Shown here: positions 8,435 through 16,653 of the stretch, one piece after another
Layout: each line of letters opens with the position of its first letter
Numbering within the stretch: position 1 is the stretch's first letter
Assembly: GCA_016868585.1 (NCBI GenBank)
Contig: VGGR01000001.1
Span: 124,001-188,000, forward strand
Origin: Bacteroidota bacterium
Lineage (GTDB): Bacteria > Bacteroidota > Bacteroidia > Chitinophagales > Chitinophagaceae
Length of the DNA: 64,000 bases
Direction of reading: 5' to 3'
Notes under the pieces: generated by a model
What the model saw: the letters and a program-made list of their open reading frames with translations, nothing else
The model's database searches: none
What the model was told of the DNA's origin: nothing
Program-made: the position numbers and the translations under genes

Positions 8435-9556
8435 TCAATTCCAGTTTTTTGTGGGCCTTTTCCAAAGGGCAGGAAAGAAAAACAGGTAATAGAAAAACAT
8501 CCACATGTCTAAAAGAATAAACCAAGGCCAGAGGTCTTTCTCGTCTAATTTATTCATTGCTTTATAGAGAATAACAGCCTGGGGAAGCAACTTTATTATT
8601 GCAACGCCAGCCACCCATTGCCAATTGCAAAAGGTAAGGGCCAGCCCCAATAATGGATAAAATAAAAATTGAGCAATGAAGTAGAGTCCTAATAGAAATT
8701 TATGCAGTGTCTTGTAATATTTAGCAGTAGTGTAATGCCGAGACTTTTGGTTTAGCCAGCTTCCCCAGGTTGTTTTAGGAATAGATCTGGTGAGCGCATC
8801 CCGGTCAATTACCACGGCTGTATTATGCTTATTGGCCAGTTTATTGATAAACAGATCATCGTCTCCGCTTGGAATATGATTAATAGAGGAGAAGCCTTTA
8901 TTGCGCAAGAAAAGATCTTTCCGGTAAGAAAGATTACGACCCACTCCCATATAGGGGATCCCCGCTAATGCATAGGAAAGATATTGCAGTGCAGTGTGAA
9001 AAGTTTCAAAGCGTATTAATTTATTTAACAATCCTTTTTTGCGATGGTAACCTCCATAGCCCAATACAATCTCCGTATCCTCTCCATAGGCCTCTTGCAT
9101 TTTTTGCATCCAGTGTTCGCTGGAAGGCACGCAGTCGGCGTCGGTGAGCAAGAGAATCTCATGATTGGCTTCCCGGATCCCAATGGAAAGTGGATATTTT
9201 TTACCTGCGATCAATTTTGCCTCCTGGGTTAACTCAACAATATGCAGATTTTTAAAAGTGCGTTTTAATTCCTGTAAAATAAATTTTGAGTCATCAACGG
9301 AGTTGTCATTGATGACTACTACTTCTTTACTGCTTGGATATTGCTGCAACAGCACACCGGGAAGATTACGCGCCAGATTCTCATCTTCATCTCTGGCGCA
9401 AATCACTACGGATACCGGGTGTTGACGTTGTGTGGGTTTTTCTTTCTTAATAAAAAATGCCACCCGACTAAAAAACCAAGTGTAGTAGAATAATTGAACC
9501 AAGGCTGCGGCTGAAAACGCATAGAAAAGCAATTCTCTCCAATCTATCATCAACAT
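8435..9556 (-). CDS. membrane-anchored family 2 glycosyltransferase
   Basis: 373 residues. One N-terminal membrane segment (about 8-35), a cytosolic GT-A domain with VSVVICARDEDENLARNL (about 48-65), the NDNSVDDS nucleotide-sugar motif, the DxD-like LLTDADC, and a GDDDLF acceptor-site motif, then three C-terminal membrane segments. This layout is shared by inverting GT2 enzymes that act on lipid-linked or surface glycans; the sugar and acceptor cannot be inferred. ATG 9556 and ATG 9550 are both possible starts. Divergent from tgt with about 40 bp between starts, and probably co-transcribed with rsmG. Confidence 0.85.
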   Translation of the reverse strand: MLMIDWRELLFYAFSAAALVQLFYYTWFFSRVAFFIKKEKPTQRQHPVSVVICARDEDENLARNLPGVLLQQYPSSKEVVVINDNSVDDSKFILQELKRTFKNLHIVELTQEAKLIAGKKYPLSIGIREANHEILLLTDADCVPSSEHWMQKMQEAYGEDTEIVLGYGGYHRKKGLLNKLIRFETFHTALQYLSYALAGIPYMGVGRNLSYRKDLFLRNKGFSSINHIPSGDDDLFINKLANKHNTAVVIDRDALTRSIPKTTWGSWLNQKSRHYTTAKYYKTLHKFLLGLYFIAQFLFYPLLGLALTFCNWQWVAGVAIIKLLPQAVILYKAMNKLDEKDLWPWFILLDMWMFFYYLFFFPALWKRPTKNWN

Positions 9557-9581
9557 AGCGGCGAAGATAATAAGATACTTG

Positions 9582-9589
9582 TATCTTGC
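9582..9589 (+). promoter_or_regulatory. -7 promoter element of tgt
   Basis: TATCTTGC, a near match to TAnnTTTG, ends 7 nt before ATG 9597. It overlaps the alternative TTG start at 9579 and so supports ATG 9597 with a leader of about 4 nt. Confidence 0.45.
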
Positions 9590-9596
9590 GCTAACT

Positions 9597-10736
9597 ATGG
9601 CGGCCTTACAATTTTCATTGGGAAAAACGGATATTGATTCAAAAGCCCGGGTGGGACTTATCCAAACTGATCACGGTACAATTGCTACCCCCATTTTTAT
9701 GCCAGTTGGTACTGCTGGAAGTGTAAAGGCAGTATCACAGCAACAATTACGCGAATCCGTACAGGCTCAAATTATTTTAGGCAATACCTATCATCTTTAT
9801 CTCCGCCCGGGAGTGAGCGTTTTGGAGCGTGCCGGCGGTTTGCATCAGTTTATTGGATGGGATAGGCCTATCCTGACCGACAGTGGGGGATATCAGGTTT
9901 TTTCTTTATCCGGTACGCGTAAGATCAATGAAGAGGGAGTGACCTTTCAATCTCATATAGATGGAAGCCGACATTTATTTTCGCCGGAGTCGGTGATGGA
10001 TATTCAACGAAGTATTGGCGCCGATATCATAATGGCTTTTGACGAGTGTCCACCCGGCGATTGTGATTATCAGTATGCTAAGCAGTCGTTGGAACTAACG
10101 CACCGATGGCTGGATCGTTGCTTTAAGCGATTTGAAGAAACTGATGCTCGTTACGGATACACACAAAATTTATTCCCTATTGTTCAAGGGGCTTCATTTA
10201 AGGACCTTCGAAAACAATCCTGTGACCATAGCATAGCAAAGGATGCGACTGGTTATGCTATTGGTGGAGTGAGTGTGGGCGAACCGGAAGCGGTGCTATA
10301 CGATATCTGTGGATGGTGCTGCGAGCACTTGCCTGCACAAAAACCCCGCTACCTGATGGGAGTAGGCACCCCTTGGAATATTTTGGAGTGTATCAGTTTG
10401 GGGATTGATATGTTTGACTGTGTCATGCCTACTCGCAATGGAAGAAATGCCATGCTATTTACAAGTGAGGGGGTGGTCAATATTGATAATAAAAAATGGG
10501 AGACAGATTTTTCTCCACTGGATACCGGCATTGATTCGCCCATTAGTGAATACTATAGCAGAGCCTATCTCCACCACTTAATTAAGTCCAAAGAATTTTT
10601 GGGATACACGATTGCCAGTATACATAACCTGGCCTTTTACCGATGGCTGGTTACCGAAGCCAGAAGAAGGATTATTGCTGGAGACTTTACTCCTTGGAAA
10701 AAGGAAATGATAATCAAACTTCAACAGCGTTGCTGA
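9597..10736 (+). CDS. tgt: tRNA-guanine(34) transglycosylase
   Basis: Swaps guanine 34 of GUN-anticodon tRNAs for preQ1 in queuosine synthesis. 379 residues. TIM-barrel enzyme with ILGNTYHLYLRPG, the nucleophile region TDSGGYQVFSL, the GGVSVGEP recognition loop and the specificity patch VMPTRNGRNAMLF. The usual C-terminal zinc site C-x-C-x2-C-x(n)-H is not evident: where other TGTs have Cys ligands this protein has DIDNKKWETDFSPLDTG, so the zinc subdomain seems to lack its cysteines. ATG 9597 is preferred over TTG 9579 because a promoter element separates them. Followed by the LptF/G gene after 21 bp. Confidence 0.95.
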   Translation: MAALQFSLGKTDIDSKARVGLIQTDHGTIATPIFMPVGTAGSVKAVSQQQLRESVQAQIILGNTYHLYLRPGVSVLERAGGLHQFIGWDRPILTDSGGYQVFSLSGTRKINEEGVTFQSHIDGSRHLFSPESVMDIQRSIGADIIMAFDECPPGDCDYQYAKQSLELTHRWLDRCFKRFEETDARYGYTQNLFPIVQGASFKDLRKQSCDHSIAKDATGYAIGGVSVGEPEAVLYDICGWCCEHLPAQKPRYLMGVGTPWNILECISLGIDMFDCVMPTRNGRNAMLFTSEGVVNIDNKKWETDFSPLDTGIDSPISEYYSRAYLHHLIKSKEFLGYTIASIHNLAFYRWLVTEARRRIIAGDFTPWKKEMIIKLQQRC

Positions 10737-10746
10737 TTACTTTGCC

Positions 10747-10754
10747 TACTTTTG
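10747..10754 (+). promoter_or_regulatory. -7 promoter element of the LptF/LptG gene
   Basis: TACTTTTG, an exact TAnnTTTG, ends only 3 nt before ATG 10758, which would put the transcription start at or next to the A of the start codon (leaderless). It also overlaps the alternative TTG start 10752. Confidence 0.5.
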
Positions 10755-10757
10755 ATT

Positions 10758-11855
10758 ATGCAGCAGCTTGACCGCTATATTCTTAAAAAGTTTCTGGTAA
10801 CGTTTGTATTCTGCATGCTTTTATTTACGGCAGTGGCAGTAGCGGTAGACATTAGTGAAAAGACAGACGACTTTGTACAATCAGGACTCACTTCACAACA
10901 ACTTTTTGATCAGTACTATATTGGATTTATACCACATATCTGGAGTTTACTTTTTCCGCTTTTTGTTTTTATTGCGGTAATTTTCTTTACGTCAAAAATG
11001 GCAACACAGTCTGAGATCATTGCCATTTTATCAAGTGGAGTCAGTTATAATCGGTTTTTAAGGCCGTATCTCGTTGGGGGAACTTTATTGGCGTTGTTCT
11101 GGTGGGTGGGAAATCGGTATTGGATTCCCAAAGCCAATGTAATAAGAGGACAGTTTCAATCCACCTATCTGGATCGAAACGATCCTTCCCGATATATGAC
11201 CTACACCAATTGTATGAATTGTTTTTATTTACGTGTTGATACCAATGCATTTGTGGGTATTCGTGATTATGACACGGTCAGTAAAAGCGCAAGAGGTGTT
11301 TTTTTAGAACGAACAAAAAACGGGCAATTAGTCTATAATCTTCGCGCGGATCACATGATGTGGGATACATTGACCAAGCGATGGAAATTATTCAGGGTTA
11401 CGGAAAGGCATCTTGATTCCGTAGGAGAACGAGTGGGTTTTTATGACACACTGTTGCTTCAATTAAATCTAAACCCGGAGGAATTGCGAAGGGACGAGTA
11501 TCTCAAGGATAAGCTGAGCACCCCTATGCTGGTAGCTCATATTCGCAGGGAGGAATTAAGAGGTACCGAAGGGCTGAACACGCTTAAGGTGGAGCGCTAC
11601 AAACGCACAGCTGGTGCTTTTAGCGTAGTGTTGCTAACCTTGATTGGGGTAACCATTGCCAGTCGAAAAACCCGCGGTGGCAGCGGGATGCATATGGCCT
11701 TGGGTATAGTAATTGCTTCCCTGTTTATAATGTCAGACCGATTTTCTACCGTGTTTGCCATAAAAGGAAACCTGTATCCCTTACTGGCAGCCTGGTTGCC
11801 TAACCTGGTTTTTTCCCTGGTGGCCCTCAGGCTATACCGTACTACTCCAAAATAA
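10758..11855 (+). CDS. LptF/LptG family LPS export permease
   Basis: 365-residue inner-membrane protein of the YjgP/YjgQ family. N-terminal LDRYILKKFLVTF with two transmembrane segments, a third near residues 98-118, a central periplasmic beta-jellyroll region (about 120-270) and three C-terminal transmembrane segments; the pattern 3 TM / beta domain / 3 TM is diagnostic. With LptB and its partner permease it extracts lipopolysaccharide from the inner membrane and passes it to LptC. Sequence alone does not separate LptF from LptG. The adjacent lpxB and surE further along fit an envelope-rich region. Starts at ATG 10758. Confidence 0.9.
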   Translation: MQQLDRYILKKFLVTFVFCMLLFTAVAVAVDISEKTDDFVQSGLTSQQLFDQYYIGFIPHIWSLLFPLFVFIAVIFFTSKMATQSEIIAILSSGVSYNRFLRPYLVGGTLLALFWWVGNRYWIPKANVIRGQFQSTYLDRNDPSRYMTYTNCMNCFYLRVDTNAFVGIRDYDTVSKSARGVFLERTKNGQLVYNLRADHMMWDTLTKRWKLFRVTERHLDSVGERVGFYDTLLLQLNLNPEELRRDEYLKDKLSTPMLVAHIRREELRGTEGLNTLKVERYKRTAGAFSVVLLTLIGVTIASRKTRGGSGMHMALGIVIASLFIMSDRFSTVFAIKGNLYPLLAAWLPNLVFSLVALRLYRTTPK

Positions 11856-11887
11856 ACAGCCTTATCCTTTTTATAACCAGGTTAATT

Positions 11888-11918
11888 TTTGTCCGGCACC
11901 TGCCCTGACTTAACTTTG
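11888..11918 (+). promoter_or_regulatory. Bacteroidota-type promoter of the citrate synthase gene
   Basis: TTTG (11888-11891), 19-nt spacer, TAACTTTG (11911-11918): full match to the Bacteroidota consensus. Predicted start about 11922, leader about 30 nt. Confidence 0.75.
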
Positions 11919-11953
11919 CGCATCTCATTTTCACGTTTAAAAAGGGTTGCTAT

Positions 11954-13279
11954 ATGGGTATTATGAAGGACAGATTTATAGAAAAGTCAACAACTGTTTC
12001 TGCTGAGATCAAGGAATTGCTCAAAGAACACGGCAACAAAGTAATTGGAGAAGTAACACTCTCTCAGATATACCAGGGAATGCGTGGTATTACAGGGTTA
12101 GTAACAGAAACTTCGCTGCTGGATGCGCAGGAGGGTATTCGTTTTAGAGGATATTCTATTTCTGAGTTACAAGCTCAATTACCGAAGGCCCCCGGAGGTA
12201 GCGAGCCTTTGCCGGAAGGATTATTTTATTTAATGATGATTGGCGAATTGCCCTCTGAGGAGGAAGTCAATCATGTGACCAATATTTTGCAACGCCGTAG
12301 TCATGTGCCTTCTCACGTGTTCGCGGCGATCGATGCATTGCCACTCAATACACATCCTATGACCATGTTTGTAGTAGGGGTGATGGCACTACAGACAGAA
12401 AGTTATTTTCAGAAAAGATATGCAGAGGGGATAAATAAAAAAGATTACTGGTTACCTGTATACGATGACAGTATTGTACTGCTGTCTCGCTTACCTCGTA
12501 TTGCAGCGTATATCTATCGCCGGAAATACAAGAACGGAGAGCATATTCAACCGAATGGTCTATTGGATTGGGCTGGCAATTTTGCGCACATGCTCGGTTA
12601 CCCGGACGAAAGCTTTAAAGAACTCATGCGTTTATACCTGACCATACACGCAGATCATGAAGGAGGAAATGTTTCGGCTCATACTACACACTTGGTGGGT
12701 TCTGCATTGAGTGACTCTTATCTGGCTTATGCAGCCGGGATGAATGGACTGGCAGGTCCCTTGCATGGTCTGGCTAATCAGGAGGTGATCAAGTGGATTT
12801 TTGAAATGCAAAATCAGCTCAACACGGATGCACCAACCAAAGAGCAGATAGTCGAGTATGTCAAAGGCACCATTAGCGCTGGCAAAGTGGTACCCGGCTA
12901 TGGTCACGCTGTGCTCCGTAAAACGGACCCTCGGTTTGCGGCACTAATGGAATTTGGGAAAAAGCATATGCCCAACGATAAGTTGGTAAACACGGTTTGG
13001 AATATTTACGAAGTGGTGCCTCCTATTTTACAACAATTGGGAAAAATAAAAAATCCTTGGCCTAATGTGGATGCACATAGCGGGGCCCTGTTAGTTCATT
13101 ATGGTATGGTGGAGTACGAATTTTATACCGTGCTGTTTGCCCTGAGCCGTGCGTTAGGTGTATTAACTAGCTTGTGTTGGGATCGTGCACTGGGTTTTTC
13201 CATCGAGCGTCCGAAATCTGTTACAACCGATGCAGTCAAAAAATGGCTGGATGGTAAGGAGCAGATCTGGGGAGAATAA
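11954..13279 (+). CDS. gltA: citrate synthase (eukaryotic/mitochondrial-like type)
   Basis: 441 residues. Condenses acetyl-CoA and oxaloacetate at the entry to the TCA cycle. Catalytic residues are visible: His in GLAGPLHGLANQEV, His in VPGYGHAVLRKTDPR and Asp in PNVDAHSGALL. The overall arrangement, including LSQIYQGMRGITGL and RFRGYSI near the N-terminus, is that of the mitochondrial-like synthases common in Bacteroidota rather than the NADH-regulated hexameric type. Starts could be ATG 11954 or ATG 11963. Strong separate promoter; tRNA-Ala follows 26 bp after the stop. Confidence 0.95.
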   Translation: MGIMKDRFIEKSTTVSAEIKELLKEHGNKVIGEVTLSQIYQGMRGITGLVTETSLLDAQEGIRFRGYSISELQAQLPKAPGGSEPLPEGLFYLMMIGELPSEEEVNHVTNILQRRSHVPSHVFAAIDALPLNTHPMTMFVVGVMALQTESYFQKRYAEGINKKDYWLPVYDDSIVLLSRLPRIAAYIYRRKYKNGEHIQPNGLLDWAGNFAHMLGYPDESFKELMRLYLTIHADHEGGNVSAHTTHLVGSALSDSYLAYAAGMNGLAGPLHGLANQEVIKWIFEMQNQLNTDAPTKEQIVEYVKGTISAGKVVPGYGHAVLRKTDPRFAALMEFGKKHMPNDKLVNTVWNIYEVVPPILQQLGKIKNPWPNVDAHSGALLVHYGMVEYEFYTVLFALSRALGVLTSLCWDRALGFSIERPKSVTTDAVKKWLDGKEQIWGE

Positions 13280-13305
13280 GGATTATCGATATACTTGCCG
13301 CCCTC

Positions 13306-13381
<76 letters not shown>

Positions 13382-13400
13382 ACTATTTCTCACTTTGCTC

Positions 13401-13562
13401 ATGCGTGTTTTACATCAATTAGCTGAATACCTTTACCTGCGCAAGAAAGATCCTTCCCGGCCTAAATCTGCTTGGGTAGGTTACATGCACGGGATCAATC
13501 GCATCAGCCTCTTTATTTTTATTCTTTGCCTGGTAATCCTGGCCATTAAACTTATTTTCTAG
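13401..13562 (+). CDS. 53-residue single-pass membrane protein, conserved Bacteroidota type
   Basis: Small protein with a charged N-terminal half (QLAEYLYLRKKDPSRPK) followed by GYMHGINRIS and one C-terminal transmembrane helix of about 20 residues ending IKLIF. I associate the motif Y-L-x-x-R-K-x-D-P plus H-G-I-N-R-I with a small uncharacterised Bacteroidota family (possibly DUF6728; from memory, uncertain). Function unknown. ATG 13401 is chosen: upstream in-frame codons fall inside tRNA-Ala, and a -7-like box (TCACTTTG, 13390-13397) ends 3 nt before the ATG. Its stop overlaps the 3' end of lpxB by 11 bp (convergent). Confidence 0.75.
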   Translation: MRVLHQLAEYLYLRKKDPSRPKSAWVGYMHGINRISLFIFILCLVILAIKLIF

Positions 13563-14661
13563 CTAAGGCCAGAATTAATGTAGCGGCTTTCTTGGAAGCA
13601 GGCTCTTCTTGCTGTAAAAGTGTGCGTAACCTGGCATAACCATCCAGTATAGTATTTCGGGCTGCAGAATCTGCAATAATCTTTTCCAAGGAAGTGACCA
13701 GCGCAGGAACGGTCAGTTTGTACTGGATCAGTTCTTCAACCAGTGGCTGGTCCAATATTAGATTTACCAATGAGATGTATTTAATTTTTACCAATCTTTT
13801 GCCAATCTCATAGGACAGGGTAGAGCCTTTGTAGCAAACCACTTGTGGTATTTGGAGTAATGCGGTTTCCAGGGTGGCGGTTCCTGAAGTAACCAATGCA
13901 GCCTTTGATTGACGTAACAAGTCATATGTTTTTCCCGCTACGAATAACACATTTGGATATTGCTGTTGCCATGTATAATAAAATGACTCGGGAAGTCCGG
14001 GTGCTTTAGCCACCACAAATTGGTAGTCTTTAAAATGGCTACTCACCTCTAACATGATTGGAAGCTTTTGGCTGATTTCTTGTTTTCTACTACCCGGTAA
14101 CAGGGCTACAATGGGTTGTGTGGTTGGTAGTGGAATTGGAAGGTGCAGAAGGGCCTGATCGATAGCCTCCAGTAAGGGATGGCCAACATATTCAATTTTC
14201 CAATTCCAGCGTTTGAGAAAATATTCTTTTTCAAATGGGAGTATTGCCATCAACTGGTCAATACAGGACTTCATTTTTTTTACGCGACCTTCCTTCCAGG
14301 CCCAAACCTGTGGCGAAATATAGTAGGCAACTTTATAGCCCTTCTTTTTTGCCCAAGGGGCGATGGTCAAATTAAATCCCGGGTAATCGATCAGCACCAG
14401 CACATCGGGATGGAAGGCTTGAATATCTTTTCTGCAAAATTGAATATTCCGAAAAATAGCAGGTAGGTTTTTCGCTACTTCTGCAAACCCCATAAATGCT
14501 AATTCTCTATAATGCTTTACAAGGCTAGCTCCAGCCTGTTGCATTTCTTGGCCTCCCCAGGCTTGGATGATTGCCTCGGTATCTAACTCCCGAATAACTT
14601 TTACTAACCTACCTCCATGTAAATCACCAGAGGGCTCTCCGGCTATGATGTAATAGCGCAT
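13552..14661 (-). CDS. lpxB: lipid-A-disaccharide synthase
   Basis: 369 residues; GT19 enzyme that joins UDP-2,3-diacylglucosamine to lipid X to form the lipid A disaccharide on the inner face of the inner membrane. Seen: N-terminal IIAGEPSGDLHGGRLV, AWGGQEM, GFAEV, PDVLVLIDYPGFN, YYISPQVWAWKEGR, the GHPL motif and LLPGSRKQEI, and VTSGTATLETAL. Third gene of the surE / small membrane protein / lpxB unit, 4 bp after the small gene. Product can feed the LPS export system that includes the LptF/G protein at 10.8 kb. Confidence 0.97.
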   Translation of the reverse strand: MRYYIIAGEPSGDLHGGRLVKVIRELDTEAIIQAWGGQEMQQAGASLVKHYRELAFMGFAEVAKNLPAIFRNIQFCRKDIQAFHPDVLVLIDYPGFNLTIAPWAKKKGYKVAYYISPQVWAWKEGRVKKMKSCIDQLMAILPFEKEYFLKRWNWKIEYVGHPLLEAIDQALLHLPIPLPTTQPIVALLPGSRKQEISQKLPIMLEVSSHFKDYQFVVAKAPGLPESFYYTWQQQYPNVLFVAGKTYDLLRQSKAALVTSGTATLETALLQIPQVVCYKGSTLSYEIGKRLVKIKYISLVNLILDQPLVEELIQYKLTVPALVTSLEKIIADSAARNTILDGYARLRTLLQQEEPASKKAATLILALARK

Positions 14662-14665
14662 GCAA

Positions 14666-14971
14666 TTAATTAAACATCTTTAGCAGTAGAATTCCAATGC
14701 CATAAAAAACAGTGATGATAAAAATACCTTTGGCAGTTTGATCACGTTGTGTATTTACATAAACAGTAAAAAGAATGGCGTTGACCAGCAAGCTGAGTGA
14801 CCCAATAGAGGTCAGCAATCTGTTTTCATGAAAAAAGGAATCCAAAAACTCCAATAACGTAAAAGAAGGATACAAATAGTAATAAAGAAAAAGGAGTCCT
14901 AAAAGGGGACCTCCAAAACCCAATGCCAATCCTAGCTTTATATTGTCTTTTTTAAAAATCATTTTTTCCAT
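14666..14971 (-). CDS. small multi-pass membrane protein between surE and lpxB
   Basis: About 101 residues, not recognised as a named family. Three or four hydrophobic segments: about 14-32 (LALGFGGPLLGLLFLYYYL), 55-72 and 80-99. No catalytic motif visible. Two starts are possible: ATG 14971 (overlaps surE by 13 nt, with AAAGG about 5 nt upstream) and ATG 14962 (overlaps surE by 4 nt as ATGA). Either implies translational coupling to surE; lpxB follows after 4 bp. Position suggests an envelope role, but this is only context. Confidence 0.75.
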   Translation of the reverse strand: MEKMIFKKDNIKLGLALGFGGPLLGLLFLYYYLYPSFTLLEFLDSFFHENRLLTSIGSLSLLVNAILFTVYVNTQRDQTAKGIFIITVFYGIGILLLKMFN

Positions 14972-15783
14972 CTAGCCTTTAATTGTTTTAGATAAGTGGT
15001 ATGCGTTAAATCATATTGAACGGGCACTACACTAACGTAGTTGTTGGCCAACGCCCAAACATCGGTGTCTTTTCCTTTGTCAAAATTCTGAAACTCGCCG
15101 GTTAGCCAATAATATTGACGCCCATGCGGGTCATTTCGCTGCACATAGTTCTCCTGATATTTTGCATAGGCCTGTCTGCACAGCTTAATTCCCTTCAAAA
15201 GTTCCAATGGTTGGGCAGGGATATTCACGTTAAGCACGGTATGCTTACCTAATTTAGTTTTAAGCATCAACTCAACAACTTGTCTGGCAAAATGGCGTGC
15301 TCCTGAAAAATCGGCTTCAATGCTAAAGTCCAATAAGGAAAATCCCGCGGAGGGTATGTCTTCGATAGCCGCTTCAACAGCAGCGGACATTGTGCCGGAG
15401 TAGATCACATTAATACTATGATTGGCGCCGTGGTTGATTCCGCTCACACAGAGATCTGGTTTGCGATGAAGGACTTTGTCCACTGCCAGCTTCACGCAAT
15501 CCACAGGTGTGCCTGAACAGGAATACGATTCGATGCCTTCGAAATGATGTGTTTTATGCAAGCGAAGGGGTTCTCCAGTAGTTATGGCATGTCCCATACC
15601 CGATTGCGGCCTGTCGGGTGCCACCACCACAATTTTCCCAATGTCTTTTATGGCTTCCATCAGGTTGCGAATTCCGGGGGCACTTATACCATCGTCGTTG
15701 GTGATCAGAATAACAGGTTTATTTTTTTCAACTACTCTCGCAGATTGGGTTTTAGGACGGGCGTTTGATTTTTTTGTGCGCAT
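14959..15783 (-). CDS. surE: 5'-nucleotidase SurE
   Basis: Metal-dependent nucleoside monophosphatase (also acts on 3'-nucleotides and short polyphosphate in other species). Core motifs: VILITNDDGISAPGI with the metal-binding DD pair, VVAPDRPQSGMGHAIT, SGTPVDCVKLA, and SGINHGANHSINVIYSGTMSAAVEA. 274 residues from ATG 15783. A longer open frame reaches 15870, but the extra residues are not family-like and would enter the promoter region of the divergent regulator, so ATG 15783 is preferred; the residues before KPVILITNDD (about 25, Lys/Arg-rich) are not conserved either. Confidence 0.94.
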   Translation of the reverse strand: MRTKKSNARPKTQSARVVEKNKPVILITNDDGISAPGIRNLMEAIKDIGKIVVVAPDRPQSGMGHAITTGEPLRLHKTHHFEGIESYSCSGTPVDCVKLAVDKVLHRKPDLCVSGINHGANHSINVIYSGTMSAAVEAAIEDIPSAGFSLLDFSIEADFSGARHFARQVVELMLKTKLGKHTVLNVNIPAQPLELLKGIKLCRQAYAKYQENYVQRNDPHGRQYYWLTGEFQNFDKGKDTDVWALANNYVSVVPVQYDLTHTTYLKQLKARWKK

Positions 15784-15850
15784 AACGATGTAAAACTCCC
15801 ATTTTTTTGGGCGAAGTCCAAGATGGGGACTAAAAAATTTGGAAAATCTA

Positions 15851-15866
15851 AAAATATTAGTATTTT
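15851..15866. promoter_or_regulatory. inverted repeat in the surE / S24 regulator divergent region
   Basis: AAAATA-TTAG-TATTTT, perfect 6-bp arms with a 4-bp centre, lying 24 bp before the regulator's ATG and overlapping its likely -7 box (TATTTTGC, 15861-15868). Could be an autoregulatory operator (inference). Confidence 0.35.
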
Positions 15867-15889
15867 GCAACTAAATAAATTAGAATCAT

Positions 15890-16639
15890 ATGTCCTACTC
15901 GAATCAAAATCTAAAGTACCTCCGCAAGCAGCGGGGCTGGACACAAGAAGAATTTGCCAACCGACTTAACATCAAAAGATCCTTGTTGGGCGCTTATGAA
16001 GAAGAAAGAGCCGAACCTCGCTATGAGGTATTGGAGGGTGTTTGTGATTTATTCAAATTGACCATGGACGATTTGCTTCGGAAAGACCTGAGTGATCAAA
16101 AAGCCAATTACTTGAGTCAACGCAGAGCAATTAAAATGGCTTTAGGTCCTGCAGAAATTCCTTTTGTTCCAGTTAAGGCGGCAGCGGGATATTTGGCTGG
16201 TTATGCGGATCCCGAATTCATCGACGAACTAAACACGTTCACCCTTCCGATGTTAACTGGTGGAAACTTCAGGGCTTTTGAAATTATTGGAGATTCCATG
16301 TTGCCTACTCCCAGCGGCTCTGTTATAGTCGGAGAAAAAGTGAATGATCTGGAGGGAGTAAAAAACCATACGCCTTGTATAGTGGTCTCTCGCAATGAGG
16401 GGATAGTGTATAAACGCATTCAAAAAAATAGTAAGCAGAAAGATAAACTCACGCTGGTGAGTGACAATCCTGTATTTCATCCCTACACGGTGAATACCGA
16501 GGAGGTGATTGAAATGTGGCAGGCACAGGTGGTTATTTCAAAGGCAAATGCTCAACACCGCTGGGATATGAACCAGCTTGCAAATGTGGTATCAGATCTG
16601 CAGCAGCAAGTATCCAGTTTGCAGAAAAAATTGCATTAG
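15890..16639 (+). CDS. LexA-like transcriptional regulator: XRE helix-turn-helix + S24 peptidase
   Basis: 249 residues. N-terminal XRE-type HTH (about 6-60: LKYLRKQRGWTQEEFANRLN then RSLLGAYEEERAEPRYEVL) and C-terminal S24/LexA peptidase domain (about 95-215). The probable self-cleavage Ala-Gly is in VKAAAGYLAGY; the Ser nucleophile is in GDSMLP and the Lys general base in GIVYKRI. Such proteins repress until RecA* or another signal stimulates autocleavage. Although similar to phage repressors, there are no phage genes nearby and this domain pair is common as a chromosomal gene in Bacteroidota. Ends with a short coiled-coil-like tail. Convergent with the gene at 16654. Confidence 0.9.
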   Translation: MSYSNQNLKYLRKQRGWTQEEFANRLNIKRSLLGAYEEERAEPRYEVLEGVCDLFKLTMDDLLRKDLSDQKANYLSQRRAIKMALGPAEIPFVPVKAAAGYLAGYADPEFIDELNTFTLPMLTGGNFRAFEIIGDSMLPTPSGSVIVGEKVNDLEGVKNHTPCIVVSRNEGIVYKRIQKNSKQKDKLTLVSDNPVFHPYTVNTEEVIEMWQAQVVISKANAQHRWDMNQLANVVSDLQQQVSSLQKKLH

Positions 16640-16653
16640 GGATCAGCCGGAAA

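Noticed and set aside
15890-16639. Phage repressor and possible prophage remnant
   Set aside because: No integrase, structural or replication genes nearby; the XRE+S24 pair is common as a chromosomal gene in Bacteroidota.
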